Assembly (NCBI RefSeq): GCF_013386765.1
Contig: NZ_JACARE010000049.1
Span: 1-51,932, forward strand
DNA length: 51,932 nucleotides
Direction of reading: 5' to 3'
Origin: Pseudomonas yamanorum
Lineage (GTDB): Bacteria > Pseudomonadota > Gammaproteobacteria > Pseudomonadales > Pseudomonadaceae
This document shows positions 16,048-24,410 of this stretch, piece by piece. The notes under the pieces are model-generated. The model had not been told where the DNA came from. It did not search any database and saw nothing but the letters and a program-made list of their open reading frames with translations. Every line of letters begins with the position of its first letter. The first letter of the stretch is position 1. Position numbers and translations under genes: made by a program.

Positions 16048-16664
16048 TCGCCCGATGCGCCACTGGAGAGGTTCAGGCGCAGGGCAACCACCTGGGTCAC
16101 CCACGGCACCGGCCCATTGACGCGCGCGGCGATACGCACCGCGTAAGGCAGGCGCTTGGTCCACGGCCAGTCATTGATCCAGCCGGTGGCCTGGCCCTTG
16201 GGCGACACGCCGAAATAGCTGAATTGCAGGTCCTCGACGTTGGTGAGCAAAACCTGCGGCTCGCTGCGGATGGCCGGCACGCTGACCTGGGCGCTGGACT
16301 CGAACCGGGCGAAGGCCACTCGCAGCTCGCCCTCGGCCAACTGCAAGGTGAAACGCTGGATGCCGCCGCCGAGCACGCCCGGCAAGGTCGCGACGAATTG
16401 CAGGCGTTGGGGGTTGCCGACAAAAAAACCGTTGGTTTGGCTGTCGTCCTCGGTCACATCCAGCGGCAGCGCCTCGCTGATGGAGGTGCGCAGGAATTGT
16501 TGCGCGGCGCGCATTTCATCCAGGCTGACCGTGTAGCGCTGGGCCTTGAGCACCGCGCGGTTGGCCCCCAGCAATGCGCCGCCCACCAGGACCAGCAACA
16601 CCCCCAGCAAGCTGAGCACGATCATGATTTCGAGCAAGGTAAAGCCCCGTTGATGCTGATTCAC
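16044..16664 (-). CDS. gspJ: Type II secretion minor pseudopilin GspJ
   Basis: Minor pseudopilin of 206 residues. I choose the GTG at 16664, which overlaps the gspI stop in a GTGA arrangement and gives the leader VNQHQRG before FTLLEIMIVLSLLGVLLVLVGG, with Glu at +5. Longer in-frame readings place an unrelated stretch before the leader. The body includes LQFSYFGVSPKGQ and ends RLNLSSGASGE. It acts with GspI and GspK at the tip of the periplasmic pseudopilus. Confidence 0.86.
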   Translation of the reverse strand: MNQHQRGFTLLEIMIVLSLLGVLLVLVGGALLGANRAVLKAQRYTVSLDEMRAAQQFLRTSISEALPLDVTEDDSQTNGFFVGNPQRLQFVATLPGVLGGGIQRFTLQLAEGELRVAFARFESSAQVSVPAIRSEPQVLLTNVEDLQFSYFGVSPKGQATGWINDWPWTKRLPYAVRIAARVNGPVPWVTQVVALRLNLSSGASGE

Positions 16665-17032
16665 AGGCCGGCCCTGTCGGTGGCAGCGCGCAGTTTCAGG
16701 GTGCTGAAACGGGCCTGGCGCCGGGCTTCGCTGACGGTCAGGTCGAGGCGAAACAAACGCGGCTGACCGATGCGGGTCGGCTGCTGGGCAATGGTCAATT
16801 GCCAATCGATGCCGTCCCCCAGGCTGCCCTGGCGGGTGCCGCTGGCCAATGGGCCCGAGGCTTCCTGATCCATCACGCTCAGGGCGGCGTGCGTGAGGCG
16901 GTCACTGTGGGCCACCTGCAACAACGAGCGCACGCTCTGGCCGAACGCGACCAGCAGCACCATGCTGCAGATCGCCATGAGGGTCAGCGCGGCGAGCATT
17001 TCCAGCAAGGTGAAACCCGACTGGCGATTCAT
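16661..17032 (-). CDS. gspI: Type II secretion minor pseudopilin GspI
   Basis: Minor pseudopilin of 123 residues with the class III leader MNRQSG before FTLLEMLAALTLMAICSM, Glu at +5, then a short body with DRLTHAALSVMDQEA and a C-terminal RLDLTVSEARRQARFSTL strand. The ATG at 17032 overlaps gspH by 4 bp; the frame stays open for 450 bases upstream because it runs through gspH in another frame. GspI normally nucleates the tip complex with GspJ and GspK. Confidence 0.87.
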   Translation of the reverse strand: MNRQSGFTLLEMLAALTLMAICSMVLLVAFGQSVRSLLQVAHSDRLTHAALSVMDQEASGPLASGTRQGSLGDGIDWQLTIAQQPTRIGQPRLFRLDLTVSEARRQARFSTLKLRAATDRAGL

Positions 17033-17460
17033 GGCAAGGCCCTGGACTGCACGCTGCCGGTCAGCCAGCCAATATCGATGCGCCAGCGGCGTGAGCCATT
17101 GGCCAACAACAGGTTGCCGCCGGTGGAACTGCCGTCGGGGTAGAACTCCACCGCCGGGCCTGCGTGCTCGGCGGTGTGCAGGGTCACTTGCAGGTCGGCC
17201 GGCCAATGCTTGAGTGGTCGCCCCGGCGCCTGGAAACTCAGTTGCTCCAGGTCGAATAGGGTCCTGGCCGGCGTGCCGCTGACAATCGCCCGCGCCCGTG
17301 TACTGCGCAGGGCCTCGACCATCTGCCCGACCGCCTGGCGCTCCTTGGCAACCCGCAGGCCTTGTTGCAGGCCGAATCCCACCAACCCGGCCGCGAGGCT
17401 GATCAATACGATCACCACCAGCATCTCCAGCAGGGTAAAGCCGCGTTGGGGGGCACGCAT
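17029..17460 (-). CDS. gspH: Type II secretion minor pseudopilin GspH
   Basis: Minor pseudopilin of 143 residues with leader MRAPQRG, helix FTLLEMLVVIVLISLAAGLVGF and Glu at +5. The C-terminal GspH-type domain has ALRSTRARAIVSGTPARTLFD and FYPDGSSTGGNLLL, the strand pattern of the GspH/FimT family. The start codon overlaps the gspG stop by one base (TAATG). GspH is thought to join the tip complex to the main GspG filament. Confidence 0.9.
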   Translation of the reverse strand: MRAPQRGFTLLEMLVVIVLISLAAGLVGFGLQQGLRVAKERQAVGQMVEALRSTRARAIVSGTPARTLFDLEQLSFQAPGRPLKHWPADLQVTLHTAEHAGPAVEFYPDGSSTGGNLLLANGSRRWRIDIGWLTGSVQSRALP

Positions 17461-17909
17461 TATTCCCAGTTGCCCAGGTCGGCACTGTAGCCTTCGCCGC
17501 CGGGCTGGCCGTCCTGACCGTAGAAGATCAGGTCGAAGGCGCCATGTTCCCCGGGAAAGCGATAGCCGAAGGCATGGCCGAACGGGTCCTTGAGGTCTGA
17601 CGGTTTGGCGTACGGCCCGGCCCAGCCCGCGGTATTGCCGGGTTTGTCGACCAGTTGCTGGAGGGTCTTGGGTGGCGAGCCGACATCCAGGCCGTAGCTC
17701 TCGATTTTCATGCTCAGGCTGGCCAGTTGCGCCTTGCCCGCGCCGTATTTGCCCTTGTCGACGTTGCCGCCCACCTGGCGCACCACGATGGTGGCGACGA
17801 CGCCCAGCAGCACGATCACCGCGAGCATTTCCAGCAAGGTAAAACCGCCTTGGCGGCGGGCGGGTTTGAAACGGGTATGGCGCATCGGCTTGCTTCCTTG
17901 GGTCTTCAT
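17460..17909 (-). CDS. gspG: Type II secretion major pseudopilin GspG
   Basis: Main pseudopilus subunit, 149 residues. The leader is long (about 21 residues, ending RRQGG) before FTLLEMLAVIVLLGVVATIVV with Glu at +5. The body carries classic GspG sequence: KAQLASLSMKIESYGLD, LQQLVDKPGN, WAGPYAKPSDLKDPFGHAFGYRFPGEHGAFDLIFYGQDGQPGGEG, with the calcium-site region near the C-terminus. The ATG at 17909 overlaps gspF by 4 bp; a second ATG at 17885 would give a shorter leader of about 13 residues. Confidence 0.94.
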   Translation of the reverse strand: MKTQGSKPMRHTRFKPARRQGGFTLLEMLAVIVLLGVVATIVVRQVGGNVDKGKYGAGKAQLASLSMKIESYGLDVGSPPKTLQQLVDKPGNTAGWAGPYAKPSDLKDPFGHAFGYRFPGEHGAFDLIFYGQDGQPGGEGYSADLGNWE

Positions 17910-19108
17910 ATATTGCTGGTCAGGCTCATCAGCGGCAGCATGATCGCCAGCATGATCACCGCCACCAGGACCGCCATGACCACAGTCAGGGACGGCACCA
18001 GCGCGGCCAGCAGGCGGTCGATACCGCGTTTGGCTTCGACGTCGAACACGTCGGCGACCTTGAGCAGCATGCTGTCCAGTTCACCGGCCTGTTCGCCGAC
18101 TTCAATCATTTGCAGGGCCAGGTCCGGCAGCAGCGGCTGGCTGCCAAACGCACTGGCCAGGGTGCCGCCACCTTTCACCGACTCGGCGGCCTGGGCCACT
18201 TGTGCCTGCAAGGCGCGGTTGGTGCAGACCTGGCGGGCGATCACCAGCGCTTGCAGCAGCGCCACGCCGTTGCTCAGCAAGGTGCCGAGGGTGCGCGCCA
18301 GGCGTGCGGCTTCGACCCGTTGCAACAGCGGGCCGATAACGCGGATGCCCAGCACGCGGCGGTCGTAATTTTCGCGGTGCTTTGGGTTGCGCAGGCGTGC
18401 CGCCAGGCCCCAGACCGTCACGATCAACCCGGCGAGCACCGCCAGGCCATAGGCGCCGAGGAACTGGCCAAGGCCCAGAATCACTTCGGTGATCAGCGGG
18501 ATCGGCACGCCCAGGTCCTTGAAGATCGGCACGAATTGCGGCACCACGTAGGCCAGCAGCAAGGCCAGGGAACCGAGCACGCCCACCACCAGGAAGGCGG
18601 GATAGATCAGGGCGTTGATCACCTCGCCCCTTAACAACTGGCTGCGCTCCAGGTAGTCGCTGAGCTGGCGCAGGGTGTTTTCCAGCGCACCGCCGGCCTC
18701 GCCGGCGCGCACCATGCTCAGGTACAGCGGCGAGAACTGGCTGCCCTCCTCCTCCAGCGCCGCCGACAACGGCTTGCCGGCCTTGACGTGCTCGCGGATG
18801 CGCTCGATCAGCGCGCGGGTTTGCGGCTGGCCGGGTTGCTTGAGCAGGATGCCCAGGGAGCGTTCCAACGGCTGGCCCGCCCCCAGCAGCGTGGCCAGTT
18901 GCTGGGTAAAGCTGACCAGCGCCGCGCCGTTCAACTGGCCACGCCCGAAGGCATTGCGCAGGCCTTGGGCACCGGCGGCATCGATGTGCAACAGCAGCAA
19001 GCCGCGCTTGTGCAGCGCGGCAACAGCAGCGGTCTGGTCTTTGGCTTCGATCGTGCCGTTTTGCGCGACGCCCTGGCTGTCGAGGGCGCGGTATTTAAAC
19101 AGGCTCAC
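17906..19108 (-). CDS. gspF: Type II secretion inner-membrane platform protein GspF
   Basis: Polytopic core of the assembly platform, 400 residues, with two homologous cytoplasmic domains (LVSFTQQLATLLGAGQPLERSL and ARTLGTLLSNGVALLQALVIA), three membrane segments and the family sequence LSAALEEEGSQFSPLYLSMVRAGEAGGALENTL. It ends TVVMAVLVAVIMLAIMLPLMSL. It couples GspE ATP hydrolysis to pseudopilin insertion. The gene overlaps gspE and gspG by 4 bp at each end. Confidence 0.94.
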   Translation of the reverse strand: MSLFKYRALDSQGVAQNGTIEAKDQTAAVAALHKRGLLLLHIDAAGAQGLRNAFGRGQLNGAALVSFTQQLATLLGAGQPLERSLGILLKQPGQPQTRALIERIREHVKAGKPLSAALEEEGSQFSPLYLSMVRAGEAGGALENTLRQLSDYLERSQLLRGEVINALIYPAFLVVGVLGSLALLLAYVVPQFVPIFKDLGVPIPLITEVILGLGQFLGAYGLAVLAGLIVTVWGLAARLRNPKHRENYDRRVLGIRVIGPLLQRVEAARLARTLGTLLSNGVALLQALVIARQVCTNRALQAQVAQAAESVKGGGTLASAFGSQPLLPDLALQMIEVGEQAGELDSMLLKVADVFDVEAKRGIDRLLAALVPSLTVVMAVLVAVIMLAIMLPLMSLTSNI

Positions 19109-20829
19109 GCGCCCTCTCCACGGGTGACGCGCAGCACTTCTTCAAGGGACGTGACACCGGCCACCGCCTGGCGCAGGCCCTCTTCATGCAGGGTGCGCAG
19201 GCCACCGCGGCGGGCCGCCTGTTCAAGGGTTGCGGCATCCGCCTGGCGCATCAACAAACTGCGCAGTTCGTCATTCATCACCAGCAATTCGGTGATTGCG
19301 CTGCGGCCGTGGTAACCGCCGCCCGGGGCATCGGCGCGGGGCCGGTACAGCAGGATCGGGCGCTGGTCGGTGAAGCGGTCGAGGCCGTGTTCCTCGATCA
19401 ATTCCGGCGGCGCTTCGAAGGCCTCGCGGGTGGCCGGGTCGAGGCGGCGCACCAGGCGCTGGGCGAGAATGCCATTGACGGTCGAGGCGATCAGGTAGCT
19501 CTCCACGCCCATGTCCAACAGGCGGGTGATACTCGCCGCGGCGCTGTTGGTGTGCAGGGTCGAGAGCACCAGGTGGCCGGTCAGGGAGGACTGGATGGCG
19601 ATGCGGCAGGTTTCGAGGTCGCGGATCTCGCCGATCATGATCACGTCCGGGTCCTGGCGCACGATGGAGCGCAGCGCCCCGGCGAAGTCCAGCCCGATGG
19701 CCGGCTTGACCTGGATCTGGTTGATACCTTCCAGCTGGTATTCCACCGGGTCTTCGACGGTGATGATCTTGCGCTCGGCAGTGTTGAGCCGCGACAGCGC
19801 GGTATACAGCGTGGTGGTTTTGCCCGAGCCGGTGGGCCCGGTGACCAGCAGGATGCCGTGGGGCCGCTCGAGCACTTCAAGAAAGGTTGCCAGGCGCTGG
19901 CCGTCGAAGCCCAGGCTCTGGAAATCGAACTGCACGGTCTGGCGGTCCAGCAGGCGCATCACCACCGACTCACCGAAACTGGTGGGCACCGTGGACACCC
20001 GCAGATCCAGCTCCTTGCCCTGGATGCGCAACATGATCCGGCCGTCCTGCGGCAGGCGGCGCTCGGCGATGTCGAGGCGCGCCATGATCTTGACCCGGGA
20101 AATCACCGCTGCCGAGGAACTCGAGGGCGGCGCTTCGGCCTCGTGCAGCACACCGTCGATGCGGTAGCGCACCTTGAGCTGGTTTTCGAAGGGTTCGATA
20201 TGGATGTCCGAGGCGCGATGTTCCACGGCCCGTTGCAGGATCAGGTTGACCAGGCGAATCACCGGCGCTTCGGAGGCCATGTCCTTGAGGTGTTCGATGT
20301 CTTCCAGGGCGCCGCCCTGCTCGTCGAGGTTTTCGATCAGGGTGCCCATGGCCGAACGGCCCTGGCCGTAGTAGCGCTCGATCAGGGTCTCGACTTCATT
20401 GCGCGGCCCGACCGCCAGCCACACCGGCACGCCGCAGGCATAAGCCAGGGCCTGGAACGGGTACAGCAGCGCCGGGTTGGCCGCCAGCACCCGCACGCCG
20501 CCATGGCTCCAGCCCACCGGCACCACCTGGTAATGGCGCATGAAGCGTTCGGTCAGCACCGGCAACGGGTCGAGCAAGGGTGGCGCGGCATCGGCCAGCA
20601 GCAACGGTGCGCCGAGCAAGTCGGCCCAGGCCCGCGCCAACTCCACTTCGGAGACCAGCCCCAGGCGCGTCAGCAGGCCGAGCAGTCCGGTGTCGTCGGA
20701 CTCCTGGGATAACCGTCGGGCGCGTTCCAGGTCGACGGTTTTCAAACCGGCCTGTTGCATCAGCCATGCGCACACCTGTTCGGTATCCGGAATCTGCATT
20801 CGGCAAGCATCGATGGGCGTGGACGGCAT
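19105..20829 (-). CDS. gspE: Type II secretion ATPase GspE
   Basis: Cytoplasmic hexameric ATPase driving pseudopilus assembly, 574 residues from the ATG at 20829 (TTG at 20847 and ATG at 20799 are alternatives; none has a good ribosome site). Walker A GPTGSGKTT is near residue 331. An Asp box (TVEDPVEYQ), a Walker B-like IRDLETCRIAIQ and a His box (LVLSTLHTNSAA) follow. The zinc-binding tetracysteine typical of GspE/PilB is missing: the region from RLVRRLDPATREAF to GGGYHGRSAITELL has no CxxC pair. As first gene of the operon it follows a terminator at 20865-20899. Confidence 0.93.
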   Translation of the reverse strand: MPSTPIDACRMQIPDTEQVCAWLMQQAGLKTVDLERARRLSQESDDTGLLGLLTRLGLVSEVELARAWADLLGAPLLLADAAPPLLDPLPVLTERFMRHYQVVPVGWSHGGVRVLAANPALLYPFQALAYACGVPVWLAVGPRNEVETLIERYYGQGRSAMGTLIENLDEQGGALEDIEHLKDMASEAPVIRLVNLILQRAVEHRASDIHIEPFENQLKVRYRIDGVLHEAEAPPSSSSAAVISRVKIMARLDIAERRLPQDGRIMLRIQGKELDLRVSTVPTSFGESVVMRLLDRQTVQFDFQSLGFDGQRLATFLEVLERPHGILLVTGPTGSGKTTTLYTALSRLNTAERKIITVEDPVEYQLEGINQIQVKPAIGLDFAGALRSIVRQDPDVIMIGEIRDLETCRIAIQSSLTGHLVLSTLHTNSAAASITRLLDMGVESYLIASTVNGILAQRLVRRLDPATREAFEAPPELIEEHGLDRFTDQRPILLYRPRADAPGGGYHGRSAITELLVMNDELRSLLMRQADAATLEQAARRGGLRTLHEEGLRQAVAGVTSLEEVLRVTRGEGA

Positions 20830-20864
20830 GGGCTGGGGTATCTGCAAAATCTGAGGGGCTATTT

Positions 20865-20899
20865 AAAAAACCTGTTCCCGTGAGGCGCCCGGGAACAGG
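20865..20899 (-). terminator. Intrinsic terminator between the small exported-protein gene and gspE
   Basis: A perfect 10-bp stem (20871-20880 with 20890-20899, cctgttcccg/cgggaacagg) around a 9-base loop. On the minus strand it is followed by six U (aaaaaa at 20865-20870). It lies 11 bp after the stop of the 75-residue protein and only about 35 bp before the gspE start, so it would end most transcripts of the small gene before the secretion operon. Confidence 0.88.
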
Positions 20900-20910
20900 T
20901 GCATCCAACC

Positions 20911-21138
20911 TTAGTTGGAGGTTTTTGGTGCAGTCGCCTGGCTGTTGCCCAGCGGGCGGCCGCCCTTGGTGGTTTCGGCTTTCTGCTTCTTCGCCGCCTT
21001 GGCGTCGTGGGCCTGGGTGATCACCGTGGAATCGGCGGCCCCGGACTTCGCGTCGGCGTCCGTCGACTCGACGGCCATTGCCGCACCACTTAGTGCAACG
21101 CCCAGTACAACACCGGCACTCAACAGGGAAATCTTCAT
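20911..21138 (-). CDS. Small exported protein of unknown function
   Basis: Protein of 75 residues with a clear Sec signal peptide: MKISLLSAGVVLGVALSGAAMA, cleaved about residue 22. The mature part, roughly 53 residues, is hydrophilic and rich in Ala, Asp, Lys and Thr (AHDAKAAKKQKAETTKGG), and contains no Cys. The ATG at 21138 has GGAG 8 bases upstream; an in-frame codon at 21162 is weaker. I do not recognise a family. It is the first gene read out of the AT-rich region, toward the T2SS operon, and has its own strong terminator. This looks like a well-expressed small periplasmic or secreted protein possibly linked to the secretion system. Confidence 0.8.
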   Translation of the reverse strand: MKISLLSAGVVLGVALSGAAMAVESTDADAKSGAADSTVITQAHDAKAAKKQKAETTKGGRPLGNSQATAPKTSN

Positions 21139-21646
21139 CAACTTTCTCCAGATCAAAAACAATCAATCGCCCAGGTGCAGCCCTGACAAGATCAAGACCC
21201 TACACCAAAGCATTTTGTATTACAGCCCATTTGAGTTATGGCCATTTAGAACTACTGGTAGACGCCACTAGTTAGCCATGACCGTGCATGTTTTCTTAAA
21301 CCAATCGACTGGTAGGTTTAACACAAGTTCATAAACGTAATAAAATATTTCTAATTTCACGCAAAAATTAGCTTTCGTTTGACATTTTACGGCAAGAATT
21401 GACTTAATTATGGCGATTTAACGGTTCAAAGTGCCATCTAGTGATATCACTTGGTCACTACTCACAATAATAATTAGTTCAATTGTTACACTTTTAAAAC
21501 TGCGAAATCCGCCCAGTAATCGCAATTAGCCATCGGCCAAAAGTTGCGACAAAGGCGAACTATTGCCCGTAAAAAAGTGACGAGCGTGCACAACAAAACG
21601 CACTTCTCGACGCCCAGTTTTCAATAATCAGTTGTCGGAGAGCTCA
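21139..21646. other. 508-bp AT-rich intergenic regulatory region
   Basis: Divergent control region between the small exported-protein gene (minus) and the GH3 gene (plus). It is visibly far richer in A and T than its high-GC surroundings. No open frame in it resembles a protein. It contains a perfect 12-bp palindrome (21440-21451), related short pieces actggtag near 21254 and 21309, and a TTGACA-like hexamer near 21380 without a convincing -10. This composition suggests binding by an H-NS-like silencer of the MvaT/MvaU kind, several regulators, or both. Confidence 0.7.
21440..21451. promoter_or_regulatory. Perfect 12-bp palindrome AGTGATATCACT upstream of the GH3 gene
   Basis: Self-complementary 12-mer about 196 bp upstream of the GH3 start and 302 bp upstream of the small exported-protein start. 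It is followed by a related ggtcac. Perfect palindromes of this length are uncommon, and its position in a divergent control region makes it a candidate operator. The binding protein is unknown. Confidence 0.4.
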
Positions 21647-24400
21647 ATGAGCAAACGCAAGATGATCGGTGCGCAGTCGGCTTTCGCCCTGCTGGCACTT
21701 GCCGTGTCCCAGGTGCATGCGGCCACCAGCCCCGCCCTGGATGAAGCCCGGGTAAGCCGCGCCGAAAAGGCCGCGGACCAGACCCTGGCCAAGATGACCA
21801 TGGAAGAAAAACTCGCCTATATCGGCGGCACCGGCGGCTGGGACGTCAAGCCGTTGACCCGGTATGGCGTGCCGCAGATTCATGGGGCCGACGGTGGCGT
21901 GGGCGTGCGCTACACCAGCGAAGGCAACGACCAGGGCGTGGTCTACCCCTCCGGCCCGAACCTGGCGGCCAGCTGGAACCCGCGCCGCGCCATCGACCTG
22001 GGCCGTGCCCTGGGCTACGACACCGCCAGCGGCGGGTATCAATTCGTCACCGGGCCTGGGGTGAACCTGTACCGCATGCCCTACAGCGGCCGGGCGTTTG
22101 AGTACCTGTCCGGTGAAGACCCGTTCCTCGGCGCCAGCCTGGGGCCGGCGGTGATCAATGGCATCCAGTCCCGCGGGGTGTGGGCCAACGCCAAGCATTT
22201 CGCTGCCAACGACCAGGAAAGCAACCGCTTCCACCTCGACGAGACCATCAGCGAACGGGTACTGCGGGAGATGACCCTGCCACCCTTCGAGTCCGCCTCG
22301 AAGAACAGCAAGGTGGCGATGATGATGTGTTCGTTCCAGAAGGTGAACGGTGAGTTCGCCTGCGAGAACAAACACCTGATGCACGACATCCTGAAGACCG
22401 AATGGGGCTATCCGGGCTTCGTGCAGAGTGACTACAACGCCGTGGTCAACGGGTTGCCGGCGGCGCAGGCCGGCACCGACCTGGACATGATGGGCTACCA
22501 GATGAACAGCACGGTGCTCAAGCCGTTCCTGGACAGCGGCGAGCTCGCCAGCGCGACCATCGATGACAAGGTGCGGCGCATCCTCAAGCAGATCTACCTG
22601 TACAAGTTCGACAGCAAGGCGCCGTTGACCAGCCATAACATGAACAGCGCCACCAGCAACCGCGTGGCGCTGAATGCGGCCCGCGAAGGCATCGTGCTGC
22701 TGAAAAACCAGAACAGCCTGCTGCCCCTGGACGCAAAGACGGTCAAGCGCATCGCCGTGGTCGGCAACCTGGCCAAATACGCCCCGCCCACCGGATTCGG
22801 CAGCGCCAACGTGATGGCCGCCAACTACATCAGTGAGCTGAGCGGCCTGCAGCAACTGGCGCCGAACGCCAAGGTCGAGTTCATCGACGGGCTGTCCCTG
22901 GACCAGACGGCGTCCAAATGGACCCACACCGACAACGACGGCAACAGCGTCAAGGGCTTGAAGACCGAATTCTTCAGCAATGCCAACTGGTCCGGCGACC
23001 CGGCTGCCACCCGTACCGATACCCACGTCGACCTCGACTGGTCCACCGACAGCCTGCCGGTGAATGGCGACACGGCCGCCACGTCGATCCGCTACAGCGG
23101 CCAGGTCACCCCGACCGTCAGCGGCGAACAGGTGTTCAAGGTGCGCGCCGACGGTGCCGTGCGCCTGTACGTCAACGGCCAGAAAGTCCTCGACAACGGC
23201 GACGGCAACCCTCTGCCCAACAACAGCATCCCGCCGACGATTCCGGTGTTCGCCAAGGTCAATCTTGAAGCCGGCAAACCCGTGGACATCAAGCTTGAGT
23301 ACTCGCGCCGCAAAGGCTACATCTCGACCATGGGCGGCCTGGTGGGCGTGCAGATGAGCTGGGCCTCGCTGGTGGCGCCCAAGGACCTGGCCCAGTACGA
23401 CGCGGTACTGGTGGCCGCAGGCAACAGCAATGAGTACGAAGGTGAAGGCTTCGACCACAGCTTCGACTTGCCGGAATACCAGAACCTGCTGATCCAGAGC
23501 ATCGCCAGGGTCAACCCGCATACCGTGGTCACCCTGCACGGCGGCACCGGGCTGAAGATGAGCGACTGGATCGACCAGGTGCCGGCGGCGCTGCATGCGT
23601 TCTACCCGGGCCAGAACGGCGGCCAGGCCCTCGCCGAGATCCTGCTGGGCAAGGTCAACCCGTCGGCCAAGCTGCCCATCAGCATCGAACGCAACATTGA
23701 AGACAACCCGATCTACGCGACTTTCCCGAAATTCGACAATCAGGAAACCCTCACGCAGATGAGCTACAAGGACGACCTGTTCCTGGGCTATCGCGGCTAC
23801 GAGAAGAAAGGCATCAAGCCGCTCTACCCGTTCGGCTATGGCTTGTCGTACACCACCTTCGGCTACAGCAACATCAGCGTGACCCCTGGGGTCGCGGTGG
23901 CGGGCGCGCCGATCAAGGTGTCGTTCGACCTGAGCAACACCGGCAAGGTGGCGGGCGCTGAAGTCGCCGAGCTGTATGTGGGCCAGAACCACCCGAAAGT
24001 CGAACGGGCGCTGAAGGAACTCAAGGGCTACAAGAAGGTGTTCCTCAAGCCCGGCGAGAGCAAGCGCGTGACCATCGAACTCAACGACCGCTCACTGGCG
24101 TACTTCGATGTGGCGAGCAAGCAATGGGTGGTGGACGCCGACAGCTTCAACCTGTCGGTCGGCGCCTCGTCCCAGGACATTCGCCTGAACGCCAGGCTGG
24201 TCAACCCGTTCCGCCAGGAACTGTCGACCACCACCAGCAACCCGCTGCCGCGCTCGGCGCTCAACTCCACGCTGCGTGAGTCGCCAACGGTCAAGACCGG
24301 TGGTGTGCTGCATCAGAACCAGGGTGACGCCGGCACCAGCGACGGTGACGGCTACGACACCTCGGATGACAGCAGCCAGGGCAGTTCGACTGGCAACTGA
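21647..24400 (+). CDS. Secreted glycoside hydrolase family 3 beta-glucosidase with PA14 domain
   Basis: Exported glycosidase of 917 residues. A signal peptide (MSKRKMIGAQSAFALLALAVSQVHA) is followed by the GH3 N-terminal barrel, with the likely nucleophile D262 in GFVQSDYNAV. A PA14 carbohydrate-binding insert (about residues 440-565, GLKTEFFSNANWSG ... VRADGAVRLYVNGQKVLDNG) lies within the GH3 C-domain, whose likely acid/base Glu is near 598-600 (EGEGFDHSFDLPE). A fibronectin-III-like domain of about residues 745-850 comes next. The last ~55 residues are a low-complexity Ser/Asp/Gly tail. The ATG at 21647 has GGAG about 7 bases upstream. It probably cleaves beta-glucosides outside the cytoplasm and is a plausible T2SS substrate given its neighbours. 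Confidence 0.92.
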   Translation: MSKRKMIGAQSAFALLALAVSQVHAATSPALDEARVSRAEKAADQTLAKMTMEEKLAYIGGTGGWDVKPLTRYGVPQIHGADGGVGVRYTSEGNDQGVVYPSGPNLAASWNPRRAIDLGRALGYDTASGGYQFVTGPGVNLYRMPYSGRAFEYLSGEDPFLGASLGPAVINGIQSRGVWANAKHFAANDQESNRFHLDETISERVLREMTLPPFESASKNSKVAMMMCSFQKVNGEFACENKHLMHDILKTEWGYPGFVQSDYNAVVNGLPAAQAGTDLDMMGYQMNSTVLKPFLDSGELASATIDDKVRRILKQIYLYKFDSKAPLTSHNMNSATSNRVALNAAREGIVLLKNQNSLLPLDAKTVKRIAVVGNLAKYAPPTGFGSANVMAANYISELSGLQQLAPNAKVEFIDGLSLDQTASKWTHTDNDGNSVKGLKTEFFSNANWSGDPAATRTDTHVDLDWSTDSLPVNGDTAATSIRYSGQVTPTVSGEQVFKVRADGAVRLYVNGQKVLDNGDGNPLPNNSIPPTIPVFAKVNLEAGKPVDIKLEYSRRKGYISTMGGLVGVQMSWASLVAPKDLAQYDAVLVAAGNSNEYEGEGFDHSFDLPEYQNLLIQSIARVNPHTVVTLHGGTGLKMSDWIDQVPAALHAFYPGQNGGQALAEILLGKVNPSAKLPISIERNIEDNPIYATFPKFDNQETLTQMSYKDDLFLGYRGYEKKGIKPLYPFGYGLSYTTFGYSNISVTPGVAVAGAPIKVSFDLSNTGKVAGAEVAELYVGQNHPKVERALKELKGYKKVFLKPGESKRVTIELNDRSLAYFDVASKQWVVDADSFNLSVGASSQDIRLNARLVNPFRQELSTTTSNPLPRSALNSTLRESPTVKTGGVLHQNQGDAGTSDGDGYDTSDDSSQGSSTGN

Positions 24401-24410
24401 TAAAACCCTG

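Noticed and set aside
21644..23992. Very long minus-strand open frame opposite the GH3 gene
   Set aside because: Its composition is typical of a shadow frame in GC-rich DNA (many His, Val, Gly, Gln) and lacks any family motif, while the plus strand holds a complete GH3 enzyme.
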